DNA of 56,245 nt, taken from Nymphaea colorata (Eukaryota; Streptophyta; Magnoliopsida; Nymphaeales; Nymphaeaceae). Location of the stretch: NCBI RefSeq assembly GCF_008831285.2, contig NW_022204719.1, positions 1 through 56,245 on the forward strand, read 5' to 3'. The notes beneath the pieces are model-generated. The model made no database searches. It was not told the DNA's origin and worked only from the letters and a program-made list of their open reading frames with translations. This document shows positions 1-10,295 of the stretch, in pieces; position 1 is the first letter of the stretch; every line of letters starts with the position of its first letter. The position numbers and the translations under genes are program-made.

Positions 1-3000
1 GAAAGTGAGCAAGGGACAGCAGCAAGTCACAAGCTACTGCTGGAAGAGGCTGCCTGGCCGTGAAGGGAGCACGGCAGCAAGGGTGTGCCGAAGCTGGAAG
101 GGTCCCGCTGTGCGTGGGGATGACCTTCGGAAGGGCTGGGTTCGGTATAGAACCCGGAGAGCCTAACTACGGGAAGGAGGAGAGCTCGGTCTAGAGCTCG
201 GGCAGACCTAGCTACGAGGGAGGTCCGCTATGGATGGCTGGCTAGGTCGTGGCTTAGGTGAGCTAAGTCAAGGCTTAGGGACAGCTGGGACAAGGTGGAC
301 TAAGGACTGGCTTAGGTTCAGATGCGGCTGGGTTGACTTGAATCAAGTCAAGACGCTAAGGAATGAAGAAGGTGCGGAAGAGAGGTGGCGGCTTGGGTCT
401 AGCCGTGCAAGAGGTGGGTCCGAATCACTTAGGCAGCGTTGACCTTGGCTGCCTTAGGACCAAGGGCTACTTTCCAGAATAAGAGGAAAGGAGGCTCAAG
501 GACGCGGGTTACCAAAATGGGATAAGTCGACTTAGGGGGTTGACTAGGTTGGCGCGTGAAGGCTTACTCAAAACGAAGTAAGGCTTGGCGCGGTTGGGAC
601 TAACCTAAGGTGACGGAATGGTGGACTCGGCTAAGACTTTCCTAGCTGGTGAGGGTTGACTTGGCTGGTCAAGGGTTCCTAAGGGGAGTGAAGCCAGGTG
701 GCGGTTTCCTAACTAAGAAAGAGGGAGATGAGAAGGACGCCAATTGCCAAAGGCACGGGTTGGCGTGGAGATTTCCTTCCTTAGAGTGAGGAGGGAAGGG
801 GGCGCCCAATTCCAAAATGAATTGAGAGCTAAGAGAGTTGCTAGAGAGTGACTAGCAAATTAGGAAATGATTCCAATCTCCTTCCTAATGAATAAGGAGG
901 GAATTGGCTCGGCTTGCTCCCTAAATTCGTGAGTAGGGAGAGGCACGTGGCCTTTGCCAAAAAAGTAAGTCTTCAACGTTATTGCTCGAGTTCTCTTTCT
1001 CTTCTTCTCAACGGACTCAAAGGGGACGAGCAAGGCAAAATGGGAAAGATGGGGCTAAGGGGTCACGCTGGATAATACTAAAGTTAAGAGCATGAGGTGG
1101 CAAGGGGAGAACTCCATGCGAGAGGGACTAAAGACGGTGGAGGAAAAGAAATGGGAAAGTGCGATAACAAGGTTGACTCCAACGTTGACAAGTGTAAACC
1201 GTGGGACCTACAAGGAATTGGTTAACGAGGTGGAAGGAAGAAGCTGGCTCGGTTCAGGTGGGGTCAAGAGGGGTAAGCACGAGGTGGCAAGGAGCTAAGG
1301 TAAGATACCAAAAATGGAGGAGACGAGCTGGGGTAAGGAGGAGGTGGCGAATTCCTAGACCTCACTTCCAAAAGGAAAACGTGTGATGGCCTCTACGAAA
1401 TCGGCAAGGGCTCTAAGGGATGAGAAAGGTAAAAACGTGTGGGGCCAAGGTCTCGAGAGGGAGTGGTGACCTGGTGATGAGGCTTGGGGCTAACAAAAAG
1501 GAAGAGGCTCGGATAGGGAAGAGGAGGAGGTGGCGTTCTCACAACGCTCCACCAAAATGGAAATACGTGTGAGAGTCAACAAAAACGGTAGAGGGATTAT
1601 GCGAGGGAAAAGGTGAAAACGCGTGGGGTAGGCTGCTCGACAAGGAAGGAGGGACTAGCTGGTGAGGTGGCAGGAGCTGCAGGCTGGGATGACGACACGT
1701 GGCGACACCAATGGCTAAGATGAGAGGAAGGACTCGGTTGACTACAAGATTGGCAACAAAATTGGTAAGGAGATTGCGAGGAGAGGGATTTACCGGATTT
1801 GGGGGAATTCGATGGAGTCTTGGATGATTCTCGGCTGGGACCGAATCAACCAAGTGGGACAGGTGGCTAGGTAAATCTGGGAGGCTAAGGGGATGGCTGA
1901 CACGTGGCTCACTCAAGGGCTAGGATTAAACAAAAGAGAGAAAGAATAGGACTTACCAAATGAAGACCGGCGGCCAAGGAAGGTGCGAGCTAGCACCGGC
2001 GGCTAGGGTGATTTACCCTAGTGCGCTCCTCCAACAATGGACCAGAATACCCTCAGCTTGTTATTGAACAGTTCCACGGTCAGGGGCAGATTAGTCCACG
2101 CCGGAAAAGGGCCAAAGTCTGGCCAGAATCACAGAAAGTTCACCGGAAATTGCAGGGTTCAGGCCGGGCCTAAAACACGAGAACGAGTAGCCGGATGAAG
2201 CTCAAATTCAGCCGTTTGATTCCTTTTGATGGGGCTCTTCTTTTTTGTATTTCTTTCTTTGTTTTGACGCCTTTTGATGCACTTTGCAAGCCCTTTTTGC
2301 TTGCTGGATTTGTGCATCCGTTTTGCCCAAAAACGGAGGCAACCAAAGAGGCCCTTTTTTGAGGACGCTCGTGGGGAACCTTCGTGCGTAGCGTGAGGGA
2401 AAGAACTCAAGAAAGCCAAGGAGTTCTTGAGACGCGTAAGCAAGGGTTTAATTCTGTTTTCAGCCGCGGGATGTGAGCTCAATCTCATGGGTTTACACCG
2501 AGGGATTGAAATCCATCTTCTAGCCGAACTCAGGATCAAAACCGAGCAACGTGTTGCTCACTAACTTTTCTTGTTTTCTCTTCGTACTAACCTTTTTCTC
2601 TTGCGCTACTTTGATGTCTTTTGCTGCTGCTACCAGGTCGCCCAAGTTGCTGCAGCCTTCCCAGGATGAAGACAGCCTCACAACCTTCTTTGTGCTTGAG
2701 AAGGAAGGCACCGTGCTTCAAGAAAATGCTCGTGGGGTATTCTTCGTGGTCCGTTGGAGACGCCGCGCACCGGAGCTTGCTGCTATCCTTAGGCCGTGAT
2801 CCTTAGGTTGAGGGGGAGAGGAAGAAACCAGAAAACAAGGTCGAGTGGAAGAGGGAGACCTTCGGTTGACAAGAGGGCTGAAGACGATGCAGATCTTCAC
2901 CTTGGGGTTTGAAAGGTAGATGACGCCAAGAGAGATGACGTTAGGCTAGGGAGATACCTTGAGGACGAGTGGAGGAGAAGAGGCTGCGCCATGGATGAGG

Positions 3001-3143
3001 AGGGACGCCAAGGAGAGAAGGGAGACCACCGCGGGAGAGGGGTGAGCCAAGGGGAGTACGAGAGAGAGAAAGGGCATTCCGCCCAATACAATTCCTCAAT
3101 TCATTTTCATTATTCAAAAGCATACTGATTACATGAAATCAAA

Positions 3144-3151
3144 GACTTAAA
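3144..3151 (-). promoter_or_regulatory. Possible TATA-like box of LTR A
   Basis: The minus strand reads TTATTTAA inside AAGTTATTTAAGT, about 0.6 kb into the LTR. The same motif is kept in LTR B and in LTR C (12295-12301), where a CT-rich stretch follows about 85 bp downstream. Position and conservation allow a U3 core promoter, but no transcription evidence exists here. Low confidence. Confidence 0.25.
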
Positions 3152-3206
3152 TAACTTCCTAATCAACTCGGTTCACATTCCAAACCGGTTCACTAAAGAA
3201 ACAAAT

Positions 3207-3335
3207 CAAAAACGGACTCAAATGGATCCAAAAACGGAACTCAAATGAAATCCAAAAACGGAGCTCCATGGGATCCAAAAACGGAACTCAATGGGGTCCA
3301 AAAACGGAACTCCATGGGATCCAAAAACGAGCTCC
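3207..3335. repeat. 23-bp minisatellite in LTR A
   Basis: About five imperfect tandem copies of a 23-bp unit built around the core ATCCAAAAACGGAACTC, with variants such as GGAGCTCC and one or two added bases. The block lies in the LTR part that follows the LTR start. It is present with different copy details in LTR B (10070-10180) and LTR C (12140-12242). Confidence 0.8.
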
Positions 3336-3562
3336 AAAAAATCAATCCTAATGGACGCTATTCGTCCAAATAAAATGGTCCGTGGATCATTTGGATCCAC
3401 TTGCTTGGGCGCATGGTTGAGCTTGGACCGGCTGAACCCCCTTTTGCCTAGGTTCGACCTAGACTACCTCGTGTGAACTTGGGTTAGGGCTCGACTATAG
3501 GTTAGACCATTCAAGTACGGGAGAGTCCTAAAAAACGGATCAAAGCCACCTTGAGGTTTAAT

Positions 3563-6115
3563 CTAATTTCGCTCACGCTTGGCCGTTGTTGCTCCGCCCG
3601 CTCCGCCCTCTGCAAGAACTCCAAGATGTAAGTATTCCTCTGAAGCTGGCCTAGATACCTTGCTGGACTCACGTCCAGCCCTTACGAGCCTAGTCGGACC
3701 CGGCTTGGTCCTTGGTTCAGCCCTTACAAGCTGGCTGGATTTTTGGCTCGTAACAGATCCACCCTCCTTAAAATGAGCTTGTCCCCAAGCTCTTGCTTTA
3801 TCTTTTTCCGGATGGGTCTGAGTTCCACGTGCTACCCACATAAATTTTTCTTTTGGTCCATAGTCCCGGGGTAGTACTTCTAAGGAGTTCCTCTGGTTGA
3901 GGAAACTTCCTCTCGGCCCTTTCTTGAAAACTTGAGTGAAGACCCGAGTTGTCTTACTCGTTTCTTGATGTGTCTTTCTGGGGCCGTAGTCTCTAGGCAG
4001 CTGCCCGATGTGAAGCCTTTGCTGCCCTTGCAGCTGTTTGCTTCCGCTTATGCTCGCTTTTCGTGTGGTGGTCTGCCCATGGTTCTGCGATTGCCAAGTG
4101 TTGCTGCTCACTGGGACAGGCCACTGCGCTTCTGCTGCGCGCTTACTATAGTCGGGGCCTAGTAATAAGCCTGACATGTTTTGGTTAAGGGAGTCATGAG
4201 GATCCCTTAACTCCCGACTACAGTTTGGAGAGTCTGGAAATTGGTATGCTCTCCAACGCTCTGGGTAGAGTTCCTCTATATAGTTTCCCAGAGTCGACAA
4301 GTTGTGTTGCCGACCACCTTTCCTAGACTGTATCTGACGCTGGGAAGAGGCAAAGGTGGTCACGGTGTACTGAGCACCGGCTGCTCCTATGTCTGTCGCT
4401 TTAAGGTCATGACGCTCCTCAATAATATTTTCGTTTTCCTCTTCAGACTCAGGGAGGATTCCGTTTGTCTTTGCTAGGAGCTCTTCTTCAAACTGCTCCC
4501 GGATGTTAAGCGGTTTGGTTCTTTGCTTACACCCGGGTTTAGAACCCTTTTTGCTTCTTTTTGAGGCGGCAACTACCTCTTTTCCTTCTTGGCGCTGAAC
4601 AAGAGAGGGTCTCTTGTCTTGGGCTCTATTTAGCTTGGCGTTTAGGCTTGCCAATTCTTGAGTCGCCCCTTGTTGGAGTTTCATACGTGCACTTTTGGGA
4701 GACTCAAAGAACTCGTGATCCATACCACCCTCCTTAGGTTGGTTCATAAGGATGCTAGGAGGTGGTAACAACCCTTTGCTGCCCATGGCTGGCTGCCCCA
4801 TTGTTTCTATCTTTGTTTGCTCACGGGTTTCTTGATTCCATGGCTCATCTGCCCATCTAAAAGGTGACGCTAGGGTGAAGATTTCTTCTTTGCTTTGCAT
4901 CGGCGTCACTTTAGGACTTGCCTCAGGCGTTAGTTCTTCAAGAGGTGTCACCCTACTATCAGCTTGTGTTAGGCTAGATGAGCACTCTTCGTTTGAGTTT
5001 GGACACGCTCTATTGCTTTCCCTTATTTGTTCTGACGTCTGGGTAGGTAGGGGAAGTAATCCTTCGTAGATGCCATTGGAGTGCTTTGTGTCTCTTCGTC
5101 TTGCCGACTTATTCTGTTGGTCGGGCCTTTGGTTCTCACTTGTTGTTCTAGGTTGAACCCATTCCAAAGGCCGCATAGCACTGAATGTCTCGGCTGGGCC
5201 AAGTATGCCTTTAGTATCTTTTGACGTGATAATCGTGCTGCTCTTATGAATAGGGATAGGAGGGGCTCCAAGAATCCCTTTTTCTGAAATTTCAGTCCTT
5301 GCACGTTCTGAAGGCTTGAGGGCGCCGATTTTGGCACACTCCCGACTTGGCACTTTTACCTCTTCATCGCTTGAAGAATCGGTGCTACTCTCATCTTCGG
5401 ATTCGGACGAAGTCTCTTCTTCGCTTTCTAACTCGTACTCTTTTGGCATTTTGTTCATAGGCGTCTTTAAGGGAGAAGGAGAGGATTTCTCATCCTCACT
5501 AGACGAGTCCGCTTCAGTATCGGATCCAGCCCGTCGATAATCACTTGGTGTTCTCTTATTTCTGTTTGCCTCTCTGTGATCCATCCTGTCGAGCATCTCA
5601 TTAATCTTCTTGCACACTTCGTCCCACGTAAGAGACCTTGTGCTTTGGTCATTCTGTTCATAATGCTCTTCTTCATCACTAGGCTCATAAGAATATTCTT
5701 TTTGCTTCTCGACCACGGGGGAGAGTCTTTCCTCTAGCACTAAGCGAAAATTCGAGAACCCAACTTGGATAACTTCTCCCTGATAGATTGGCGCCCAATC
5801 TCTATGTTCCACTTCGTATCCAGCCACTATAAGTCTACCCGTGTAAGTGATTTTGGCTATCCATATTTCTTGGGTGTCCTTACGTATGGCTAACTCAAAG
5901 TGACGCCCTTTTATGCTAGGGTGTCGGAGTGTCAAGTCACACTCGGGATTACTGCCGACTTGGACATAAGTCCACTTTGGAGCTTGATCCCTAGTATGTC
6001 CATGGATCAACGTATCTGTCCGAATGCAAACGCCATTTTCGAAGGTGCTAAGGAGTATGTCCATTTCTGCTCTACTAGACGAGCACCTCATTCCGTCTTC
6101 TACACTATCAAGCAA
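3563..6115 (-). CDS. Retroelement-borne protein with FHA-like N-terminus (850 aa)
   Basis: This is the only large open frame of element 1. Residues about 27-128 follow the layout of a forkhead-associated (FHA) domain: VGSNPECDLTL (G54), SIKGRHFEL (H72), TGRLIVAGYEV, then YQGEVIQVG (G113, G119) and a closing beta-strand FRLVL. FHA domains bind phosphothreonine. Here the usual Arg after the first Gly is Ser55, and the usual Ser three residues before His is Lys69, so phosphopeptide binding is doubtful. Residues about 198-252 are a Ser/Asp/Glu-rich acidic stretch. The rest is hydrophilic and probably disordered, with LPRDYGP appearing twice near the C-terminus. I see no CCHC knuckle and no pol motif. 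The last 64 codons lie in the 3' LTR. M18 is an alternative start. Element 2 carries a diverged open copy, which suggests past coding constraint. It may be a highly diverged gag or a captured host domain; I cannot tell which. Confidence 0.6.
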   Translation of the reverse strand: MLDSVEDGMRCSSSRAEMDILLSTFENGVCIRTDTLIHGHTRDQAPKWTYVQVGSNPECDLTLRHPSIKGRHFELAIRKDTQEIWIAKITYTGRLIVAGYEVEHRDWAPIYQGEVIQVGFSNFRLVLEERLSPVVEKQKEYSYEPSDEEEHYEQNDQSTRSLTWDEVCKKINEMLDRMDHREANRNKRTPSDYRRAGSDTEADSSSEDEKSSPSPLKTPMNKMPKEYELESEEETSSESEDESSTDSSSDEEVKVPSRECAKIGALKPSERARTEISEKGILGAPPIPIHKSSTIITSKDTKGILGPAETFSAMRPLEWVQPRTTSENQRPDQQNKSARRRDTKHSNGIYEGLLPLPTQTSEQIRESNRACPNSNEECSSSLTQADSRVTPLEELTPEASPKVTPMQSKEEIFTLASPFRWADEPWNQETREQTKIETMGQPAMGSKGLLPPPSILMNQPKEGGMDHEFFESPKSARMKLQQGATQELASLNAKLNRAQDKRPSLVQRQEGKEVVAASKRSKKGSKPGCKQRTKPLNIREQFEEELLAKTNGILPESEEENENIIEERHDLKATDIGAAGAQYTVTTFASSQRQIQSRKGGRQHNLSTLGNYIEELYPERWRAYQFPDSPNCSRELRDPHDSLNQNMSGLLLGPDYSKRAAEAQWPVPVSSNTWQSQNHGQTTTRKASISGSKQLQGQQRLHIGQLPRDYGPRKTHQETSKTTRVFTQVFKKGPRGSFLNQRNSLEVLPRDYGPKEKFMWVARGTQTHPEKDKARAWGQAHFKEGGSVTSQKSSQLVRAEPRTKPGPTRLVRAGRESSKVSRPASEEYLHLGVLAEGGAGGATTAKRERN
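3756..3770 (-). promoter_or_regulatory. Polypurine tract of element 1
   Basis: The minus strand reads AAGGAGGGTGGATC immediately before the LTR start TGTTAC. This is the expected site of plus-strand priming. The tract lies inside the reading frame of the long ORF, where it encodes part of the KEGGS segment. Confidence 0.75.
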
Positions 6116-7114
6116 ACTGCCAAACCAAATCCTACGCTACTGCTGAAACCAAAACACTGACACACTGCCACTCTTAAATAAAATCCTATACTGCTGCGAA
6201 GAACCTGCTGTACTCAACTTTTCTGCCCGTTGTCTATCAGCCACACTTCTGCCCTGTGTGCGCTAAGGGAGGAGGAAACTGGTTCCGCCTGTCACCGTGC
6301 CCGCCTGGCACCTCGGTGACTATCTCTTGCTCTCAGCTGGGCCTAAAATGGGAGGCCTAACTGTCGCATCTGCCTGATGCCTCGACAGCAACTTCGAGCT
6401 CAAGTACCCTCGGGTGATGCGATGTGCACACCTTTAGTCCAGACTGTTTTAAGACAGCCCAAGGACTTACGCACAGAAATATCAAACGGTGGAGTTTTGA
6501 CTTCAAATTTTGTCAGCACTAAGAGGATATAATTATCTGACTATGCTGAAAATTTCAGCTCGTTTTGACCTCGGGAAGTCTCTGAAACTACGCAATCTTC
6601 TGGCCAAACTGCTCCGCGGACAGGTTCTGTCCGTTCAGGCTTTTAGCACGTTGTAAGGCCAAAAACGTTTTGTTAAGGGCGGAATTTCTTCTGATGCCCA
6701 AAACAACTTTTGTAGCACATATGATTACGAGTCTGTCCACCAAATTTGAGGCAAATCCGACTTCGTTTGCCCCTTGAAATCGCTGATAGACTGTTGCCAA
6801 CTGTTACAGTCCAGAAAACCGCAATACGCCTAGTTCTGAAAACGAAATCCTGAAAACTGCTGAAAACAAAAGGCTGGAAAATCTGTCTTCTACTGCCTTC
6901 GGATGCTGAATCTTCTATGCCAAGCGCAGTGTAGAGTCCAGATGGAAACCTCAAGACGGCTCTGATACCAATTGTTAGATTGGTATCAGTCGGTTGTTGG
7001 CGACTACTCCACAAGAAGCCGTCCAAATAATAGCTGGAAACCGCGACGTCTACTCCGTTGAAAGTACTAACTTTTGAAATCTGTCGCTGTCTCTTCAACT
7101 TTGAACCCCAAGGC
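6116..7114 (-). other. Untranslated leader of element 1
   Basis: About 1 kb between the primer-binding site and the long ORF. I see no convincing coding capacity. It contains a second, palindromic copy of the LTR-end/primer-site sequence at 6958-6989. In LTR elements this position normally holds packaging and dimerisation signals; none can be identified by eye. Confidence 0.55.
6958..6989. repeat. Duplicated primer-site sequence forming a perfect palindrome
   Basis: CTGATACCAAT (6962-6972), a 6-base loop TGTTAG, then ATTGGTATCAG (6979-6989), a perfect 11-bp inverted repeat. Its left half and flank repeat the true LTR-end/primer-site sequence at 7111-7135 almost exactly, 152 bp away. It therefore looks like a duplicated primer-binding site that has gained an inverted partner. 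Confidence 0.8.
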
Positions 7115-7127
7115 GGCTCTGATACCA
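7115..7127 (-). promoter_or_regulatory. Primer-binding site (tRNA initiator Met)
   Basis: The minus strand reads TGGTATCAGAGCC two bases after the LTR end CTAACA. This is the standard complement of the 3' end of plant initiator-Met tRNA and marks the start of minus-strand synthesis. It fixes the LTR boundary at 7130 and the orientation of element 1. Confidence 0.92.
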
Positions 7128-7436
7128 ATTGTTAGGATCCCGACCCCAACGGTCCGACCCAAGGAGTCGAGGTCCTACTGCCAAGATCGCCTCGAGGAAT
7201 CTAGACCAAAAACCTAAACAAATAATACAAGGAACTACCCAGCCGGACAGGACCCCGGCGCAAACCCAATAGGACGTGATGAACAAGTAGGGGTAATCCC
7301 AAAAACCTAACTAAGTCAAAACCTACTACAAATAACTATGAGGGATGTGAGGACGTACAAGCGTGCGCGATACAAGAGTACTCTCGCAACTCACTCAATC
7401 CAAACCATCAAACCACACAACCACATCTATACGTAA

Positions 7437-7461
7437 TTAGGGGTAATTAGGACTTACCTCG
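7437..7461. other. Deletion scar with filler DNA in LTR B
   Basis: LTR B and LTR C align from each inner end for about 306 bp. C then has about 899 bp (14861-15759) that B lacks. B carries 25 bp here whose words (GGACTTACCT, AATTAGG) also occur just beside the breakpoint, as expected of templated end joining. Confidence 0.65.
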
Positions 7462-10069
7462 TGCGACAAGGACTTACCTAAATTAGGACAAGCGAGGTTA
7501 CGGTAAGTCTATCTAAGGGGTGTTGACTTAAGCTGGTCAATGGTTCCTATGGGTATCGAAGTGGGTGAGGCCAGGTGGAGGCCACCTAACTAAGAAAGAG
7601 CGAGGTGAGAAGGATGCCAATTGCCAAATGCAAGGGTTGGCGGGGAGATTCCTTCCTACGGTAGAGGAGGAAAAGGGGCGCTCAATTCTAAACTGAAATG
7701 AGAGCTAAGAGAGTTGCTAGAGAGAGACTAGCAAATAAGGATTCGACTCCAATTTCCTTCCTAAAGAATGAGGAGGGAATTGGCTCGGCTTTCTTCCAAT
7801 TGTTAGGAAGGGGAGGCACGTGGCCAAAGACAAAAGGTAAGACTTCAACGTTAGGCGCGTGGGGACTCCTTCTTCTCTTCTTCACGAGGGACACAAGGGG
7901 TGACTCGACAAGAAAGGATTAGGCAAGAGCTAAAGGGGTAAAGCTGGCTAACACTCAAGGGAAGAGCATGAGGTGGCAAGGGGAGAACTCCATGCGAGAG
8001 GGACTAAAGACGGTGGAGGAAAAGAAAGGGGGAAGTGCGATAACAAGGTTGGCTCCAACGTTGACAAGTGTAAACCGTGGGACCTACAAAGGAATGGTGT
8101 GCGACATAAAGGGGGAAAGCTGGCTCGGTTCAGGTGGGTAATAATTAGGGAAGGTGAGGTGGAGAGGAGCTAAGGTAAGATATCAAAAATGGAGGAGACG
8201 AGCTGGGGCAAGGAGGAGGTGGCGAATTCCTAGACCCCACTTCCAAAAGGAAAACGTGTGATGGCCTCTACGAAATCGGCAAGGGCTCTAAGGGATGAGA
8301 AAGGTAAAACGTGTGGGGCCAAGGTCTCGAGAGGGAGTGGTGACCTGGTGATGAGGCTTGGGGCTAACAAAAAGGAAGGGGCTCGGATAGGGAAGAGGAG
8401 GAGGTGGCGTTCTCACAACGCTCCACCAAAATGGAAATACGTGTGAGAGTCAACAAAAACGGTAGAGGGATTATGCGAGGGAAAAGGTGAAAACGCGTGG
8501 GGTAGGCTGCTCGACAAGGAAGGAGGGACTAGCTGGTGAGGTGGCAGGAGCTGCAGGCTGGGATGACGACACGTGGCGACACCAATGGCTAAGATGAGAG
8601 GAAGGACTCGGTTGACTACAAGATTGGCAACAAAATTGGTAAGGAGATTGCGAGGAGAGGGATTTACCGGATTTGGGGGAATTCGATGGAGTCTTGGATG
8701 ATTCTCGGCTGGGACCGAATCAACCAAGTGGGACAGGTGGCTAGGTAAATCTGGGAGGCTAAGGGGATGGCTGACACGTGGCTCACTCAAGGGCTAGGAT
8801 TAAACAAAAGAGAGAAAGAATAGGACTTACCAAATGAAGACCGGCGGCCAAGGAAGGTGCGAGCTAGCACCGGCGGCTAGGGTTGAACGCCCTAGTGCGC
8901 TCCTCCAAGGAATGGACCAGAATACCCTCAAACTGAAGCTGACTCCTTCCACGATCAGGGGTAATATGGACCACGCCGGAATTGGCCAAAATCTGGCCGG
9001 AATCACCTAGATGTTCACCGGAGTTGCAGAATTCAGGCCGAGCCTAGAACATGCGATTTGCGGTCCGAATGAAGCTCAATTTACGCCATTTGATTCCTCT
9101 TGATTGGGCGACTACTTCTAAGCACTTTTCTCTTTAATTTGACGCCCTTTTGATGCACTTATGCAAGCCTTTTGCTTGCTGGATTTGTGCATCCGTTTTG
9201 CTCAAAAACGGAGGCAACCAAAGCGCTCTTGTGAGGACGCTCTTTGGAGACCTTCGTGCGTAGCGTGAGGGGAAGAACTTCAAGAATGCCAAGGAGTTCT
9301 TGAGACGCGTAAGCAAGAATTTGGTGCTGTTTTCAGCCGTGGGATGAGAGCTCAAACTCTCGGGTGTACACCGAGGGAGTGAAATCCTCCTTCTAGCCGA
9401 ATACAAAATCAAATCCGAGCAACGTGTTGCTCACTAACTTTTCTTGTTTTCTCTTCGTACTAACCTTTTTCTCTTGCGCTACTTTGATGTCTTTTGCTGC
9501 TGCTACCAGGTCGCCCAAGTTGCTGCAGCCTTCCCGGGATGAAGACAGCCTCACAACCTTCTTTGTGTTTGAGAAGGAAGGCACCGTGCTTCAAGAAAAT
9601 GCTCGTGGGGTATTCTTCGTGGTCCGTTGGAGACGCCACGCGCTGGAGCTTGCTGCTTTCCTTTGGCCGTGATCCTTAGGTCGAGGGGAAGAGGAAGAAA
9701 ACAGAAATTAAGGTAGGGGAGACGAGACCTTCGGCTGGATAGAGGGTAAAGGGATGCCGTCCTTCACCTAAGGGGCTGGAATGAAGAGGACGCCATGGAG
9801 GATGACGCTAGGGCTTGGAGAATCCTTGAGGACGAGTTTGAGAGAAGAGGCTGCGCCATGGGTGAGGAGGGACGCCAAGGAAAGAAGGGAGACCACCGCG
9901 GGAGAGGGGTGAGCCAAGGGGAGTACGAGAGAGAGAAAGGGCATTCCGCCCAACAATTCCTTCAATTCATTTTCATTATTCAAAAGCATAACAATTACAT
10001 GAATTCAATCACTTAAATAACTTCCTAATCAACTCGGTTCACATTCCGAAACGGTTCACTAAAGAATCA

Positions 10070-10180
10070 AAACAAAAACGGAACTCAATTGGATCTAAAA
10101 AACGGAGCTCCAAAGAAATCCAAAAACGGAACTCAATGGGGTCCAAAAACGGAACTCTATGGGATCCAAAAACGAGCTCC
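10070..10180. repeat. 23-bp minisatellite in LTR B
   Basis: The same block as at 3207-3335: imperfect tandem copies with the core ATCCAAAAACGGAACTC. The variant pattern is nearly the same as in LTR C and differs from LTR A. Confidence 0.75.
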
Positions 10181-10295
10181 AAAAAATCAATCCTAATGGA
10201 CGCTATCCGTCCAAATAAAATGGTCCGTGGATCATTTGGATCCACTTGCTTGGGCGCATGGTTGAGCTTGGACCGGCTCAGCCCCCTTTTGCCTA

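Larger units (their letters stand above)
1..3755 (-). repeat. 3' LTR of element 1 (LTR A), outer end outside window
   Basis: It starts, on the minus strand, with TGTTACGAGCC at 3755, directly after the polypurine tract. It aligns with LTR B and with the reverse complement of LTR C. Base 1 corresponds to about position 15398 of LTR C, so about 667 bp, including the terminal CTAACA, lie left of the window. It includes a part (about 1-900) that is deleted in LTR B. It encodes the last 64 codons of the element ORF. Blocks 1290-2030 and 2540-2760 match both other LTRs closely. Block 2030-2540 differs clearly from both, and block 2810-2990 matches LTR C but not LTR B. A 125-codon open frame (1916 to 1539) is shared with both other LTRs. 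Confidence 0.9.

Noticed and set aside
2551-2799. 82-codon frames of form MLLTNFSCFLFVLTFF in the LTRs, which look like signal peptides
   Set aside because: They are antisense to the LTR, present in all three LTRs because the DNA is conserved there, and have no further protein features.
3563-6115. Standard gag-pol polyprotein
   Set aside because: No zinc knuckle, protease, reverse transcriptase or integrase motif could be found in any part of the 850 residues.
6673-7128. 151-codon frame in the leader of element 1
   Set aside because: It begins inside the primer-binding region, shows no motif and overlaps the palindrome. Most likely chance.
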